Shown here: in pieces, positions 6,741 through 12,563 of the stretch
Numbering within the stretch: position 1 is the first letter of the stretch
Layout: each line of letters begins with the position of its first letter
NCBI GenBank assembly: GCA_044867925.1
Contig: JBIOVV010000126.1
Span: 1 to 22,344 of the forward strand
Origin: VRUE01 sp044867925
GTDB taxonomy: Bacteria > Actinomycetota > Thermoleophilia > Solirubrobacterales > 70-9
Length of the DNA stretch: 22,344 nt
Reading direction: 5' to 3'
Translations under genes and position numbers: made by a program
Notes under the pieces: generated by a model
The model's input: the letters and a program-made list of their open reading frames with translations, nothing else
Database searches by the model: none
Told to the model about the DNA's origin: nothing

Positions 6741-7964
6741 GTGGATTCGGACGAAAAGCTCGAACTGCTCAGGCGCTTTGCACCGACGCTGCACTTCGAC
6801 GCCTTGGAGCGCTGGCGCCCGGCCCTCGCCGATGCCTACATGCGCCGCTCGGCTTTTCTCGATGGCGAAGACCGGCTGCCAGACACGCCGCCGGCCGGGC
6901 CGGCAATGCTCGAGCACCTCGACGAGCTGAAATCGCAGGTCAACCCGTTGCCGGAGGAGAAACGGTCGGATCGAGACACCCACCGTCGCTCCAACCAGAT
7001 GCTCGCCGCCTTCGCGCCGGAGCAGGACCTCGCCACGGCGGGCGCCTGCTACGGACGGGTGGTCGCGGCGGGGGCCGATGAGCACTTCCTGCAGTACTGG
7101 CTCTTCTATCCCGACAACCCCTGCGTGCTGGCGCCCGGCCGTCACGACGGGGACTGGGAGCTGGTCCAGATACGGGTGCGCGGCGGCGGCGCGACCGCCA
7201 AGGCGGTGAGCGCCACGCTGGCCGGGCACGGCAAGCCCGAGACCCGCGCCTTCGACTCCTCTCGCGGCGGGCCCGACGTCTTCGTCGCCGTCGACTCGCA
7301 CGCTTCCTACTTCGGCGAAGGCGCCCAGCCGAACCTGCCGCTCTCCGATGCCTGCACGCCGATGTCCCCCGGCGCCGTGCCGCAGGTGGTGCCGATACCG
7401 CTGTCACCGGCAAAGGTCGACTGGGCGCATTGGCACGGGCGGTGGGGAATCGACGGAGGCACCGGAACCTGGCTCGCCCTGCAGCTCCACTGGAAGCGAA
7501 CGCCCGCCTGGCTGCGCCGGCTGAACAACCTCGGCGCCGGCGAGAGCCCGCCCAGCCCAGGTCGCCAGGGAGCGAGCTGGAGCCAGCCGCGGATCTTCGA
7601 GCTGCGGGGCGCGCAGCGCCGCGGGACCAACGTGGCGGTGCGGCGGCTCGCCCACCTCCTCGGTCGTCTCACCTGGCCGCGCAAGGCGCCGGAGGTGATC
7701 GTCGCCGAGCCAACCCCCGGCTCCTTCACGGTCGAGGTACTACCGGTCGGACTGCTCGCCCGGAGCGTCTCCTTTGTCTCGGTTTCCTTCGTCGAAGCCC
7801 GGCCCGACGGCAACCTGCGCGCCCTGGCCATGCACTCGGTGCCGGCCGGCACGACCGCGATGCTCGAGATCTCCCACGAGGGCCCCGTGTACTGGCGCGC
7901 CGCCGGCTACAACCGCCTGCGCCAGCGCGGCGAACCGTTCACGGCCGGCGAGCAAGCCGACTGA
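6741..7964 (+). CDS. Vps62-like (DUF946-type) protein
   Basis: A 407-residue soluble protein. Residues about 115-195 resemble the core of Vps62/DUF946 proteins: FLQYWLFYPDN (116-126), HDGDWELVQIRV (135-146) and VFVAVDSHASYF (180-191). A WAHWHGRWG segment follows near 240. The Asp/His/Trp pattern is typical of this fold, found in fungi, plants and scattered bacteria; its activity is not known. Residues about 315 to the end look like a separate beta-rich domain. I chose GTG 6741, giving a start at DSDEKLELLRRF; the 14 codons before it overlap the divergent gene. No good ribosome binding site is visible. The stop codon lies inside the left arm of the 7961-8000 hairpin. The fold match is from recognised motifs only. 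Confidence 0.72.
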   Translation: MDSDEKLELLRRFAPTLHFDALERWRPALADAYMRRSAFLDGEDRLPDTPPAGPAMLEHLDELKSQVNPLPEEKRSDRDTHRRSNQMLAAFAPEQDLATAGACYGRVVAAGADEHFLQYWLFYPDNPCVLAPGRHDGDWELVQIRVRGGGATAKAVSATLAGHGKPETRAFDSSRGGPDVFVAVDSHASYFGEGAQPNLPLSDACTPMSPGAVPQVVPIPLSPAKVDWAHWHGRWGIDGGTGTWLALQLHWKRTPAWLRRLNNLGAGESPPSPGRQGASWSQPRIFELRGAQRRGTNVAVRRLAHLLGRLTWPRKAPEVIVAEPTPGSFTVEVLPVGLLARSVSFVSVSFVEARPDGNLRALAMHSVPAGTTAMLEISHEGPVYWRAAGYNRLRQRGEPFTAGEQAD

Positions 7965-8000
7965 TCGATTGCCCCACGCATACGGGGGCAAATCGATCAG
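7961..8000. terminator. Bidirectional hairpin between convergent genes
   Basis: CTGATCGATT-GCCCC pairs with GGGGC-AAATCGATCAG around an 8-10 nt loop, giving about 15 base pairs with one bulged base. It lies between the convergent Vps62-like and arfB stop codons and includes the former's stop. No U-tract follows on either side, so it is either a U-less terminator, as is common in high-GC actinobacteria, or an mRNA end-stabilising hairpin. Confidence 0.65.
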
Positions 8001-8008
8001 CCACCTAG

Positions 8009-8377
8009 CTAGGAGTCCCCACGCCAGCGTCGCGCCCGCTTGCGTTCGCCCGTCCGCCGCTTCTCTTCCAGCCGCCGCTCGCGCGAGGCCCGGGTCGGGC
8101 GGGTCGGGCGCCGCCGCAGCGGCTCGTCGAGGCCGGCCGCGATCTTCCCGGCCAGCCGCTTCAGCGCCAGTTCGCGATTGCGCGCCTGGCCGCGTGCGTC
8201 CTGCGACACCGCCGTGATCAGCGCGCCGCCACGGCCGAGCAGGAGCTCGCGCTGCCGCTGGTCGAGCGCCCGCGAGGCCTCCACGTCGAAGACCGCTTCG
8301 ACCCGCGAGGCGGTGACGTTGGCGTGCTGCCCGCCCGGCCCCGAGGAGCGGCTGGCGCGCAGCTCGATCTCGGCCAT
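8009..8377 (-). CDS. arfB: Alternative ribosome-rescue factor ArfB (peptidyl-tRNA hydrolase, GGQ protein)
   Basis: ArfB releases stalled ribosomes by hydrolysing peptidyl-tRNA in the A site. The catalytic motif SSGPGGQHAN (11-20) is intact, followed by the class I release-factor-like fold (VTASRVEAVFDV, ALITAVSQDARGQARNRELAL). A strongly basic tail rich in Arg/Lys (about 88-122) is the part that enters the mRNA channel. The coordinates use the first ordinary start, ATG 8377. However, the ten codons before it read LRIDSRLSIP, matching the usual ArfB N-terminus. They begin with a CTG at 8407 that overlaps the preceding gene's stop as CTGA, so the real protein may be ten residues longer. Probably one transcript with the pterin dehydratase. 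Confidence 0.92.
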   Translation of the reverse strand: MAEIELRASRSSGPGGQHANVTASRVEAVFDVEASRALDQRQRELLLGRGGALITAVSQDARGQARNRELALKRLAGKIAAGLDEPLRRRPTRPTRASRERRLEEKRRTGERKRARRWRGDS

Positions 8378-8403
8378 CGGGATCGAGAGCCGCGAGTCGA
8401 TTC

Positions 8404-8691
8404 TCAGCTCGTCGGCGATAGGGCGTCGACCTTCTCAGCCAGCTCGAAGTCGGCGCCGGTGAGGCCCCCCTCGGAGTGGGTGGAGATCGTCACCGTCACC
8501 GTGTCCCAGGAGATCTCGATGTCGGGATGGTGGCCCATCGCCTCAGCCGGTTCGACCAAGGCCTCGACGAACTTCACCGAGCCGGCGAAGTCGCCGCAGG
8601 AGAAGTCCCTGGCGATCGCCTTGCCCCGCTGCTCCCAGCCCTGCAGGCCCGCAAGCCTCGCCTCGATCTCCTCTTCGTCCAAGAGCGCCAT
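8404..8691 (-). CDS. 4a-hydroxytetrahydrobiopterin dehydratase (PCD/DCoH family)
   Basis: A 95-residue pterin-4a-carbinolamine dehydratase-type protein. It dehydrates 4a-hydroxytetrahydropterin to recycle the cofactor; many bacterial members occur without phenylalanine hydroxylase, and their role there is unclear. The signature is complete: MGHHPDIEISW (52-62) with the catalytic His54-His55-Pro56, then STHSEGGLT with His72 and Asp81. Length is normal for the family. I chose ATG 8691; a TTG three codons earlier (8700) is possible, and neither has a clear ribosome binding site. Its stop overlaps the putative CTG start of arfB by four bases. Confidence 0.93.
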   Translation of the reverse strand: MALLDEEEIEARLAGLQGWEQRGKAIARDFSCGDFAGSVKFVEALVEPAEAMGHHPDIEISWDTVTVTISTHSEGGLTGADFELAEKVDALSPTS

Positions 8692-8983
8692 CGGCAGCAA
8701 TCGTACGCCTTCGCCTCAGCCCCGCAGGCGCTTCGGGTGACTCGAACCGTGCCGTGGTGCGTCGCCGACCTCAGCGCCGCCGCCCTCTTCTTCCCGCTGG
8801 TCCTGCCCGAGGAGGGGCCGGTGCCCCCGAGGAACCGCCGCCGGCCGGCATCGGGAGCTTCCGCGCTCCCCTACAGGAGCGCCCGGGCTACCGTTGGGTC
8901 GAAGAGACCTTTCGCAAGCACTGTCGCCCCGGCGCGGGTGCCGCGAGGGCGCCGAGCTGGCGCGCGATGGCGGACGAACGCTG
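8692..8983. other. Intergenic stretch without a supported gene
   Basis: It lies between the secreted-protein gene and the pterin dehydratase, both on the minus strand, so it should hold the dehydratase promoter. I see two small hairpins: GGGGC-CGGT-GCCCC near 8815-8828, and GGGAGC-TTCCGC-GCTCCC at 8853-8870. No frame has recognisable protein content, although a plus-strand frame ending at 8987 contains a protein-like GYRWVEETFRKHC. Confidence 0.4.
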
Positions 8984-9430
8984 CTAGCCGCAAAGGACCG
9001 GCTGCACCGGCGCTCGCGCCGCGCTCGCGGACTGGTTCCGCGCCGCGGCACGAAGCCGTTTCGGCGAGATGACCCCACAGATACCGCCGAACCAGTGCCC
9101 GTTGCGGTGGGAGAGGAAGAGGCCGTAGCTGCGCTCGGTGCGATGCGGCAACCCGCAAGCCGCGCCCCGGCGCGCGCCGCGCACGTCAAGCATCTGGCCG
9201 TCCTCGATCGAGTCGCCCTTGTAGACGTGGCGAACTTCGTAGCGAAAGACCGCGTTCAGCGGCCCGTGCGGCAGCACCCTGACCAGCCGCCCCACCACCG
9301 CTCCATCCGCCTCCCGCAACGACTCCCCCGGCGACTGCGGCGCACAGGAGCAAGCCGAAGCGCCCGCAGCGCCGATCAGCACCCCCAGCGCGACGATCGC
9401 GCAAGCGCTCGCTAGCCACTTCCCCCGCAC
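8984..9430 (-). CDS. Secreted netrin/TIMP-like (NTR domain) protein
   Basis: A 148-residue exported protein. Residues 1-26 form a signal peptide (MRGKW, a hydrophobic core, ASA cleavage site) leaving CSC (Cys27, Cys29) at or near the mature N-terminus. This is the arrangement of TIMP/NTR-fold proteins. Other features fit: an early ADGAVVGRLVRV strand, FRYEVRHVYKGD, and later cysteines at 92 (AACGL) and 118 (GGICG) that could pair with the first two. Bacterial members are of unknown function; protease inhibition is only suggested by the fold. The start is GTG 9430, preceded directly by GAGGGG, which can pair with an upstream CCCCT in a small hairpin. The repeat module 9450-9583 lies in its upstream region. 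Confidence 0.75.
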   Translation of the reverse strand: MRGKWLASACAIVALGVLIGAAGASACSCAPQSPGESLREADGAVVGRLVRVLPHGPLNAVFRYEVRHVYKGDSIEDGQMLDVRGARRGAACGLPHRTERSYGLFLSHRNGHWFGGICGVISPKRLRAAARNQSASAARAPVQPVLCG

Positions 9431-9449
9431 CCCCTCACTGTAAGGGGTG

Positions 9450-9583
9450 GTGCAACGCGTAACGGTCGTGCAACGCGTAACGGTCCAATGAGAACCAGAA
9501 AACGTTGCACCGCGGCGAGGTGGCCCCGGGTTTGCTCGGGTGCAACGCGTTACGGTCCCGCCAGAGCCGCTACGCGTTGCACC
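9450..9583. repeat. Palindromic repeat module, 18-bp units with 72-bp spacing
   Basis: GTGCAACGCGTAACGGTC occurs twice in perfect tandem (9450-9467, 9468-9485) and again with one change at 9540-9557. Inverted copies of the core, GTTGCACC, lie at 9504-9511 and 9576-9583, also 72 bp apart. There are thus two hairpin units: arms 9468-9475 with 9503-9510 (8 bp) and 9540-9550 with 9572-9582 (11 bp). It occupies the gap between the alcohol dehydrogenase stop and the secreted-protein start. A REP-like element or an operator cluster are both possible. Confidence 0.8.
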
Positions 9584-9602
9584 TGCTGCGGGGGCCGGTT
9601 AC

Positions 9603-10637
9603 TTAGGGCCTGAGAACGATCTTCAGCGCTTCGCGCTGGTCGTAGAGGGCGTAGGCCTCGGCGGCCTCGTCCAGCTTCATGTGGTGGGTGACCAACGGCG
9701 AGGGGTCGAGCTTGCCCGCCTCGATCAGGGCCAGCACGCGGTCGACGTGGGCGATCACGTTGGCAAGGCCGAGCCGCAGGGTCAGGCCCTTGAGCCAGGC
9801 CAGCCCCAGGGGCACCTCGCCCTTGCCGGCGTAGGCGCCGATGCCGGAGACCGTGCCGGCGTCGCGGGCGAGGCTGACCGCCATCGCCAGCGGCCCCGGG
9901 TCGCCGACCGCATCCACTACAACGTCCACCCCACGCTTCTCGGTGGCCGACCGCACGACCCGCTTCGGCTCCTCCTCGGTCAGGTGGATCGGGGTGGCGC
10001 CGAACTCCTTGGCCATCGCCAGGCGCTGCTCGACCGAGTCGATCGCGAAGACCCTGGTCGCGCCGCCGGCCAGTGCCGCCTGCACAGCGCAGAGGCCGAC
10101 CGGGCCAAGGCCGAGGACCGCGACCGTGTCGCCCGAACGCAGGCCGGCGTGGGCGACCGCGTGGTAGCCCGTCCCCATCACGTCGCCGGCGAAGAGCGCG
10201 ACCTCGTCGGACATCCCCTCCGGCACCCGGCGCAGGGTGAGGTTGGCGCGGGGCACCAGCAGCTGCTCGGCCTGGGCGCCCTGCAGGTCGCCGAGATGCG
10301 AGCCGTGGCCGAAGGTCTGGCCGTTGTCGCAACGGTGGTAGTCGCCGCGCAGACAGGGCGTGCAGGTCGCACAGGCGGTGTGAAAGCAACCGAGCACGCG
10401 GTCGCCGACCGCGACCCGCTCGACGTCGGGGCCGGCGGCGAGCACCGTGCCGACGAACTCGTGGCCGATCGTGAAGCCCTGCTCGACCGGCACCCGGCCG
10501 TGGAAGATGTGCAGGTCCGAGCCGCAGATCCCGCTCGCCTCGACCCGCACCAGCGCCTCGTCGGCAGCGGATAGCCGGGGATCGGGCTTCTCCTCGACCC
10601 GGACCTCGCCGGGGGCCTGAAAGGTGACCGCGCGCAT
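9603..10637 (-). CDS. Zinc-dependent alcohol dehydrogenase (MDR family)
   Basis: A 344-residue medium-chain dehydrogenase. The catalytic zinc site is Cys38 (GICGSD) and GHE with His59-Glu60. The structural zinc site has four cysteines in ACATCTPCLRGDYHRC (Cys89, 92, 95, 103). The NAD(P)-binding motif GLGPVG is at 176-181, with the acid end of the second strand at AIDSVEQR. The segment GDVMGTGYHA (151-160), with Asp152, resembles formaldehyde and threonine dehydrogenase relatives rather than plain ethanol dehydrogenases, so a polyol or aldehyde substrate is possible. Start ATG 10637. It lies 28 bp downstream of the HD-GYP gene on the same strand, so they may share a transcript. Its 3' end adjoins the palindromic repeat module. 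Confidence 0.93.
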   Translation of the reverse strand: MRAVTFQAPGEVRVEEKPDPRLSAADEALVRVEASGICGSDLHIFHGRVPVEQGFTIGHEFVGTVLAAGPDVERVAVGDRVLGCFHTACATCTPCLRGDYHRCDNGQTFGHGSHLGDLQGAQAEQLLVPRANLTLRRVPEGMSDEVALFAGDVMGTGYHAVAHAGLRSGDTVAVLGLGPVGLCAVQAALAGGATRVFAIDSVEQRLAMAKEFGATPIHLTEEEPKRVVRSATEKRGVDVVVDAVGDPGPLAMAVSLARDAGTVSGIGAYAGKGEVPLGLAWLKGLTLRLGLANVIAHVDRVLALIEAGKLDPSPLVTHHMKLDEAAEAYALYDQREALKIVLRP

Positions 10638-10665
10638 CGCGCGAACCGTATCGCTCGCGGCGGGA

Positions 10666-12075
10666 CTAGCCGACGCTGACGCCGGGCACGCCGAAGCGGT
10701 TGGCGTTACCGGTGGGGTCGGCGGTCTCTTCGATCCGCGACTCCAGCGCCAGCTCCTTCTCGAAGTCGGCGGCCTCGCCGTGGGCGAAGGAGACGTCCTT
10801 GCCCTCGAGCAGCTCGATGAAGACCTCGACGAAGCGCGAGTCGAGCTGCTTGCCGGCGACCCGCCGCAGCTCGACGATCGCGTCGTAGCTCGACATCGGC
10901 GTGCGGTAGGAGTCGCGGGCGGTCATCACGTCGTAGGTGTCGGCGACGGAGATGATCCGCGCCAGCTCGGGGATGTCGTCGCCGGCCAGGCCGCGCGGGT
11001 AGCCGTTGCCATCGATCCGCTCGTGATGGGCGAGGATGATCTCCGCCACCGGGCCGTAGCCGTCGAGCGAGGAGACGACGCGGGCGCCCTGCTGGGGATG
11101 GCGCTTGATCAGCATCCAGTCCTCGTCGGTGAGCGGAACGTTGGCCTTGAGGATGCGGTCGGGGAGGATGAACTTGCCGATGTCGTGCAGCAGCGCGGCG
11201 ATGTGGACGAGCTCCTCTTCCTGGCGCGAGTAGCCGGCCCGCTGGGCGATCGCCCGCGAGTAGCGCGCCACGGCGGCCGAGTGCCGAGCCGTCATCTGGT
11301 CCCGCAGGTCGAGCGTGCGCAGCATCGCGCTCAACATCCCGACCTGGAAGCTGGCCAGCTGCTTGCTGCGCCGCTCCAGCTCGTCAGCACGCTGCTGGGA
11401 GAGCAGCAGCTGCCCGAGCAGGTACTGGAAGGTGATCAGGACGACGCCGAAGAGGGCGATCGCGGCGATGCCGATGATGTGGAAGATGAAGGCGACGGCG
11501 ACGGCGAGCATCGCGCTGGCGAACTCGGACGGCAGCACCGGCGGCAGCACCTTGAGCTTGCTCGCGAACGGCACCCGCTCGACGTAGCAGCCGTAGCTGG
11601 CGATCATCACGAAGTTGATCAGCAGGGCGAACTGGAAGAGGGCGAAGACGAGCAGGTAGAAGGAGGGATCGTCGGCGGTGAGGCCGATCGCCTCCGTTCC
11701 CTGGTGGAAGGCGATCCCGCCGAGCAGCGGGAAGGCCGCGTAGGTGAGGATGTTGTTGAGCAGGTAGTGGCCCTCGTCGTGCCAGCGGGCGAGCCAGCCG
11801 ACGAACATCGCGGAGACGCCGATCAGCGCCGCCGGCGTGCCGCCCAGGAAGACCATCGCCAGGACCAGGGCGAGGAAGGTGCCGGAGACCTTGACCTTGG
11901 ACTCGGTCGAGACCGCGGTCAGGTAGCTGAAGACAGAGAAGGCCAGCAGGACGGCGAAGAGCGCCAGGTCCCAGTTGGACTCGGACGCATCCCAGATGCC
12001 GAGTGCCGCGGTAGCGACGAGCCCGGCGACCATGACGCCGATTGCGGTACGGGTGGGACGCTTGTGGTCAGCCAT
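10666..12075 (-). CDS. Membrane-anchored HD-GYP phosphodiesterase
   Basis: A 469-residue protein. The N-terminal half (to about residue 225) has roughly eight hydrophobic segments and looks like a MASE-type membrane sensor. A short helical linker (LLLSQQRADELERRSKQL) leads to an HD-GYP domain with His265 (ARHSAAV), HDIGK (His297-Asp298), His326, HHERIDGNGYPRGLAG (350-365) and Asp379 in SVADTYDVMTA. The GYP motif is at 358-360. All expected metal and substrate residues are present, so it should hydrolyse cyclic di-GMP or a related dinucleotide. Start ATG 12075. Upstream are a 9-bp hairpin 16 nt before the start and a 235-nt stretch leading back to a strong minus-strand terminator at 12308-12339. 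Confidence 0.92.
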   Translation of the reverse strand: MADHKRPTRTAIGVMVAGLVATAALGIWDASESNWDLALFAVLLAFSVFSYLTAVSTESKVKVSGTFLALVLAMVFLGGTPAALIGVSAMFVGWLARWHDEGHYLLNNILTYAAFPLLGGIAFHQGTEAIGLTADDPSFYLLVFALFQFALLINFVMIASYGCYVERVPFASKLKVLPPVLPSEFASAMLAVAVAFIFHIIGIAAIALFGVVLITFQYLLGQLLLSQQRADELERRSKQLASFQVGMLSAMLRTLDLRDQMTARHSAAVARYSRAIAQRAGYSRQEEELVHIAALLHDIGKFILPDRILKANVPLTDEDWMLIKRHPQQGARVVSSLDGYGPVAEIILAHHERIDGNGYPRGLAGDDIPELARIISVADTYDVMTARDSYRTPMSSYDAIVELRRVAGKQLDSRFVEVFIELLEGKDVSFAHGEAADFEKELALESRIEETADPTGNANRFGVPGVSVG

Positions 12076-12091
12076 TGCGGTCTTCTGGGAA

Positions 12092-12114
12092 GGGCCGTCC
12101 GGGTAGGACGGCCC
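12092..12114 (-). promoter_or_regulatory. Perfect 9-bp hairpin in the leader of the HD-GYP gene
   Basis: GGGCCGTCC (12092-12100) and GGACGGCCC (12106-12114) form a perfect stem with a five-base loop, ending 16 nt before the HD-GYP start codon. The spacing would allow it to affect ribosome access. It matches no riboswitch that I recognise. Confidence 0.45.
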
Positions 12115-12307
12115 CGTGGCCTACAAGATTCATGAGCCGAAGTCCATTCCCTGCGTTCCGGTCGACTGGTTTGCGCCGTACGTGACTTGGGGCGTCCAAG
12201 GTACTGACCGGTCATGGGCCTCGCAAGGCCGATGGCCGCATTGCCAGAAGCCGCCCAAAAGCGAGTTTCGGCTCCGTCCGGGGCGGAGAGTTGCCTTTGA
12301 CGAACCT

Positions 12308-12339
12308 AAAAAAGCGAAGGGCGCCCGCGGGCGCCCTTC
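12308..12339 (-). terminator. Strong Rho-independent terminator on the minus strand
   Basis: A 24-bp perfect palindrome (12316-12339, arm GAAGGGCGCCCG) is followed on the minus strand by GC and six Ts (A6 at 12308-12313 on plus). This is a textbook intrinsic terminator. On the plus strand no T-run follows, so it works in one direction. No minus-strand protein gene lies before it, which points to a non-coding transcript or to attenuation ahead of the HD-GYP gene. Confidence 0.85.
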
Positions 12340-12479
12340 AGAAACTCAAAACTGGAACGAGCGAAGGTCAGCTCCGCTCGCGTTAGAAGACCTAGTGATG
12401 GAAGCCCATGTGCCTATCCCTTCGGTGGTCGTTGAAACCCTCAGATTGCGCAGTGCGATCTGAAACTCGTCAATTGCCT
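12308..12479 (-). ncRNA. Candidate small RNA of about 170 nt
   Basis: Inferred from the orphan terminator at 12308-12339. Going upstream on the minus strand, hairpins can be drawn at TTGC-CAG-GCAA near the 5' end, CAGAT...ATCTG (around 12440-12461) and GAGCG...CGCTC. A TACAAA hexamer (12486-12491 on plus, read in reverse) could be a -10 element, giving a 5' end near 12479, but no convincing -35 is seen. The overall size is similar to 6S-like RNAs, though I cannot assign a family. Boundaries other than the terminator are guesses. Confidence 0.4.
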
Positions 12480-12503
12480 GGCAACTTTGTAGCACAACCC
12501 GGC

Positions 12504-12544
12504 GGAAACTTGTGCATCTGCAGGAAATCTTGTGCATAAATGCA
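12504..12544 (+). promoter_or_regulatory. Direct repeats TTGTGCAT upstream of the MFS gene
   Basis: GGAAACTTGTGCAT (12504-12517) and GGAAATCTTGTGCAT (12523-12537) place TTGTGCAT twice, exactly 20 bp (two helical turns) apart. The second copy runs into the palindrome TGCAT-AA-ATGCA (12533-12544). The site is in the most A/T-rich part of the region, just before the MFS start, and could be an operator/promoter of the transport operon. Confidence 0.4.
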
Positions 12545-12563
12545 GTAGTTCGTGCGGCCAAAC

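Larger units (their letters stand above)
12076..12563. other. 488-bp region without a protein gene
   Basis: Divergent intergenic region between the HD-GYP gene (minus) and the MFS gene (plus). It contains the HD-GYP leader hairpin, a short palindrome TGACCGGTCA (12205-12214), further small hairpins (for example CTCCG/CGGAG near 12273-12289), the minus-strand terminator 12308-12339, the putative small RNA, and an A/T-rich repeat zone next to the MFS start. An open plus-strand frame (12116-12463) crosses the terminator and shows no protein character. Confidence 0.6.

Noticed and set aside
8754..8987. Plus-strand frame with protein-like GYRWVEETFRKHC
   Set aside because: Only a short part looks coding, the N-terminal half is Arg/Pro-rich shadow, and no family comes to mind. 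A decayed gene is possible but not supported.
12116..12307. c-di-GMP-I riboswitch upstream of the HD-GYP gene
   Set aside because: Only scattered resemblance (GCAAGGCC, GCCGCATTGCC) and on the wrong strand; the conserved core is missing.
12116..12463. Plus-strand frame in the region between the HD-GYP and MFS genes
   Set aside because: It crosses the strong palindrome of the minus-strand terminator, has no ribosome binding site and no recognisable protein features.
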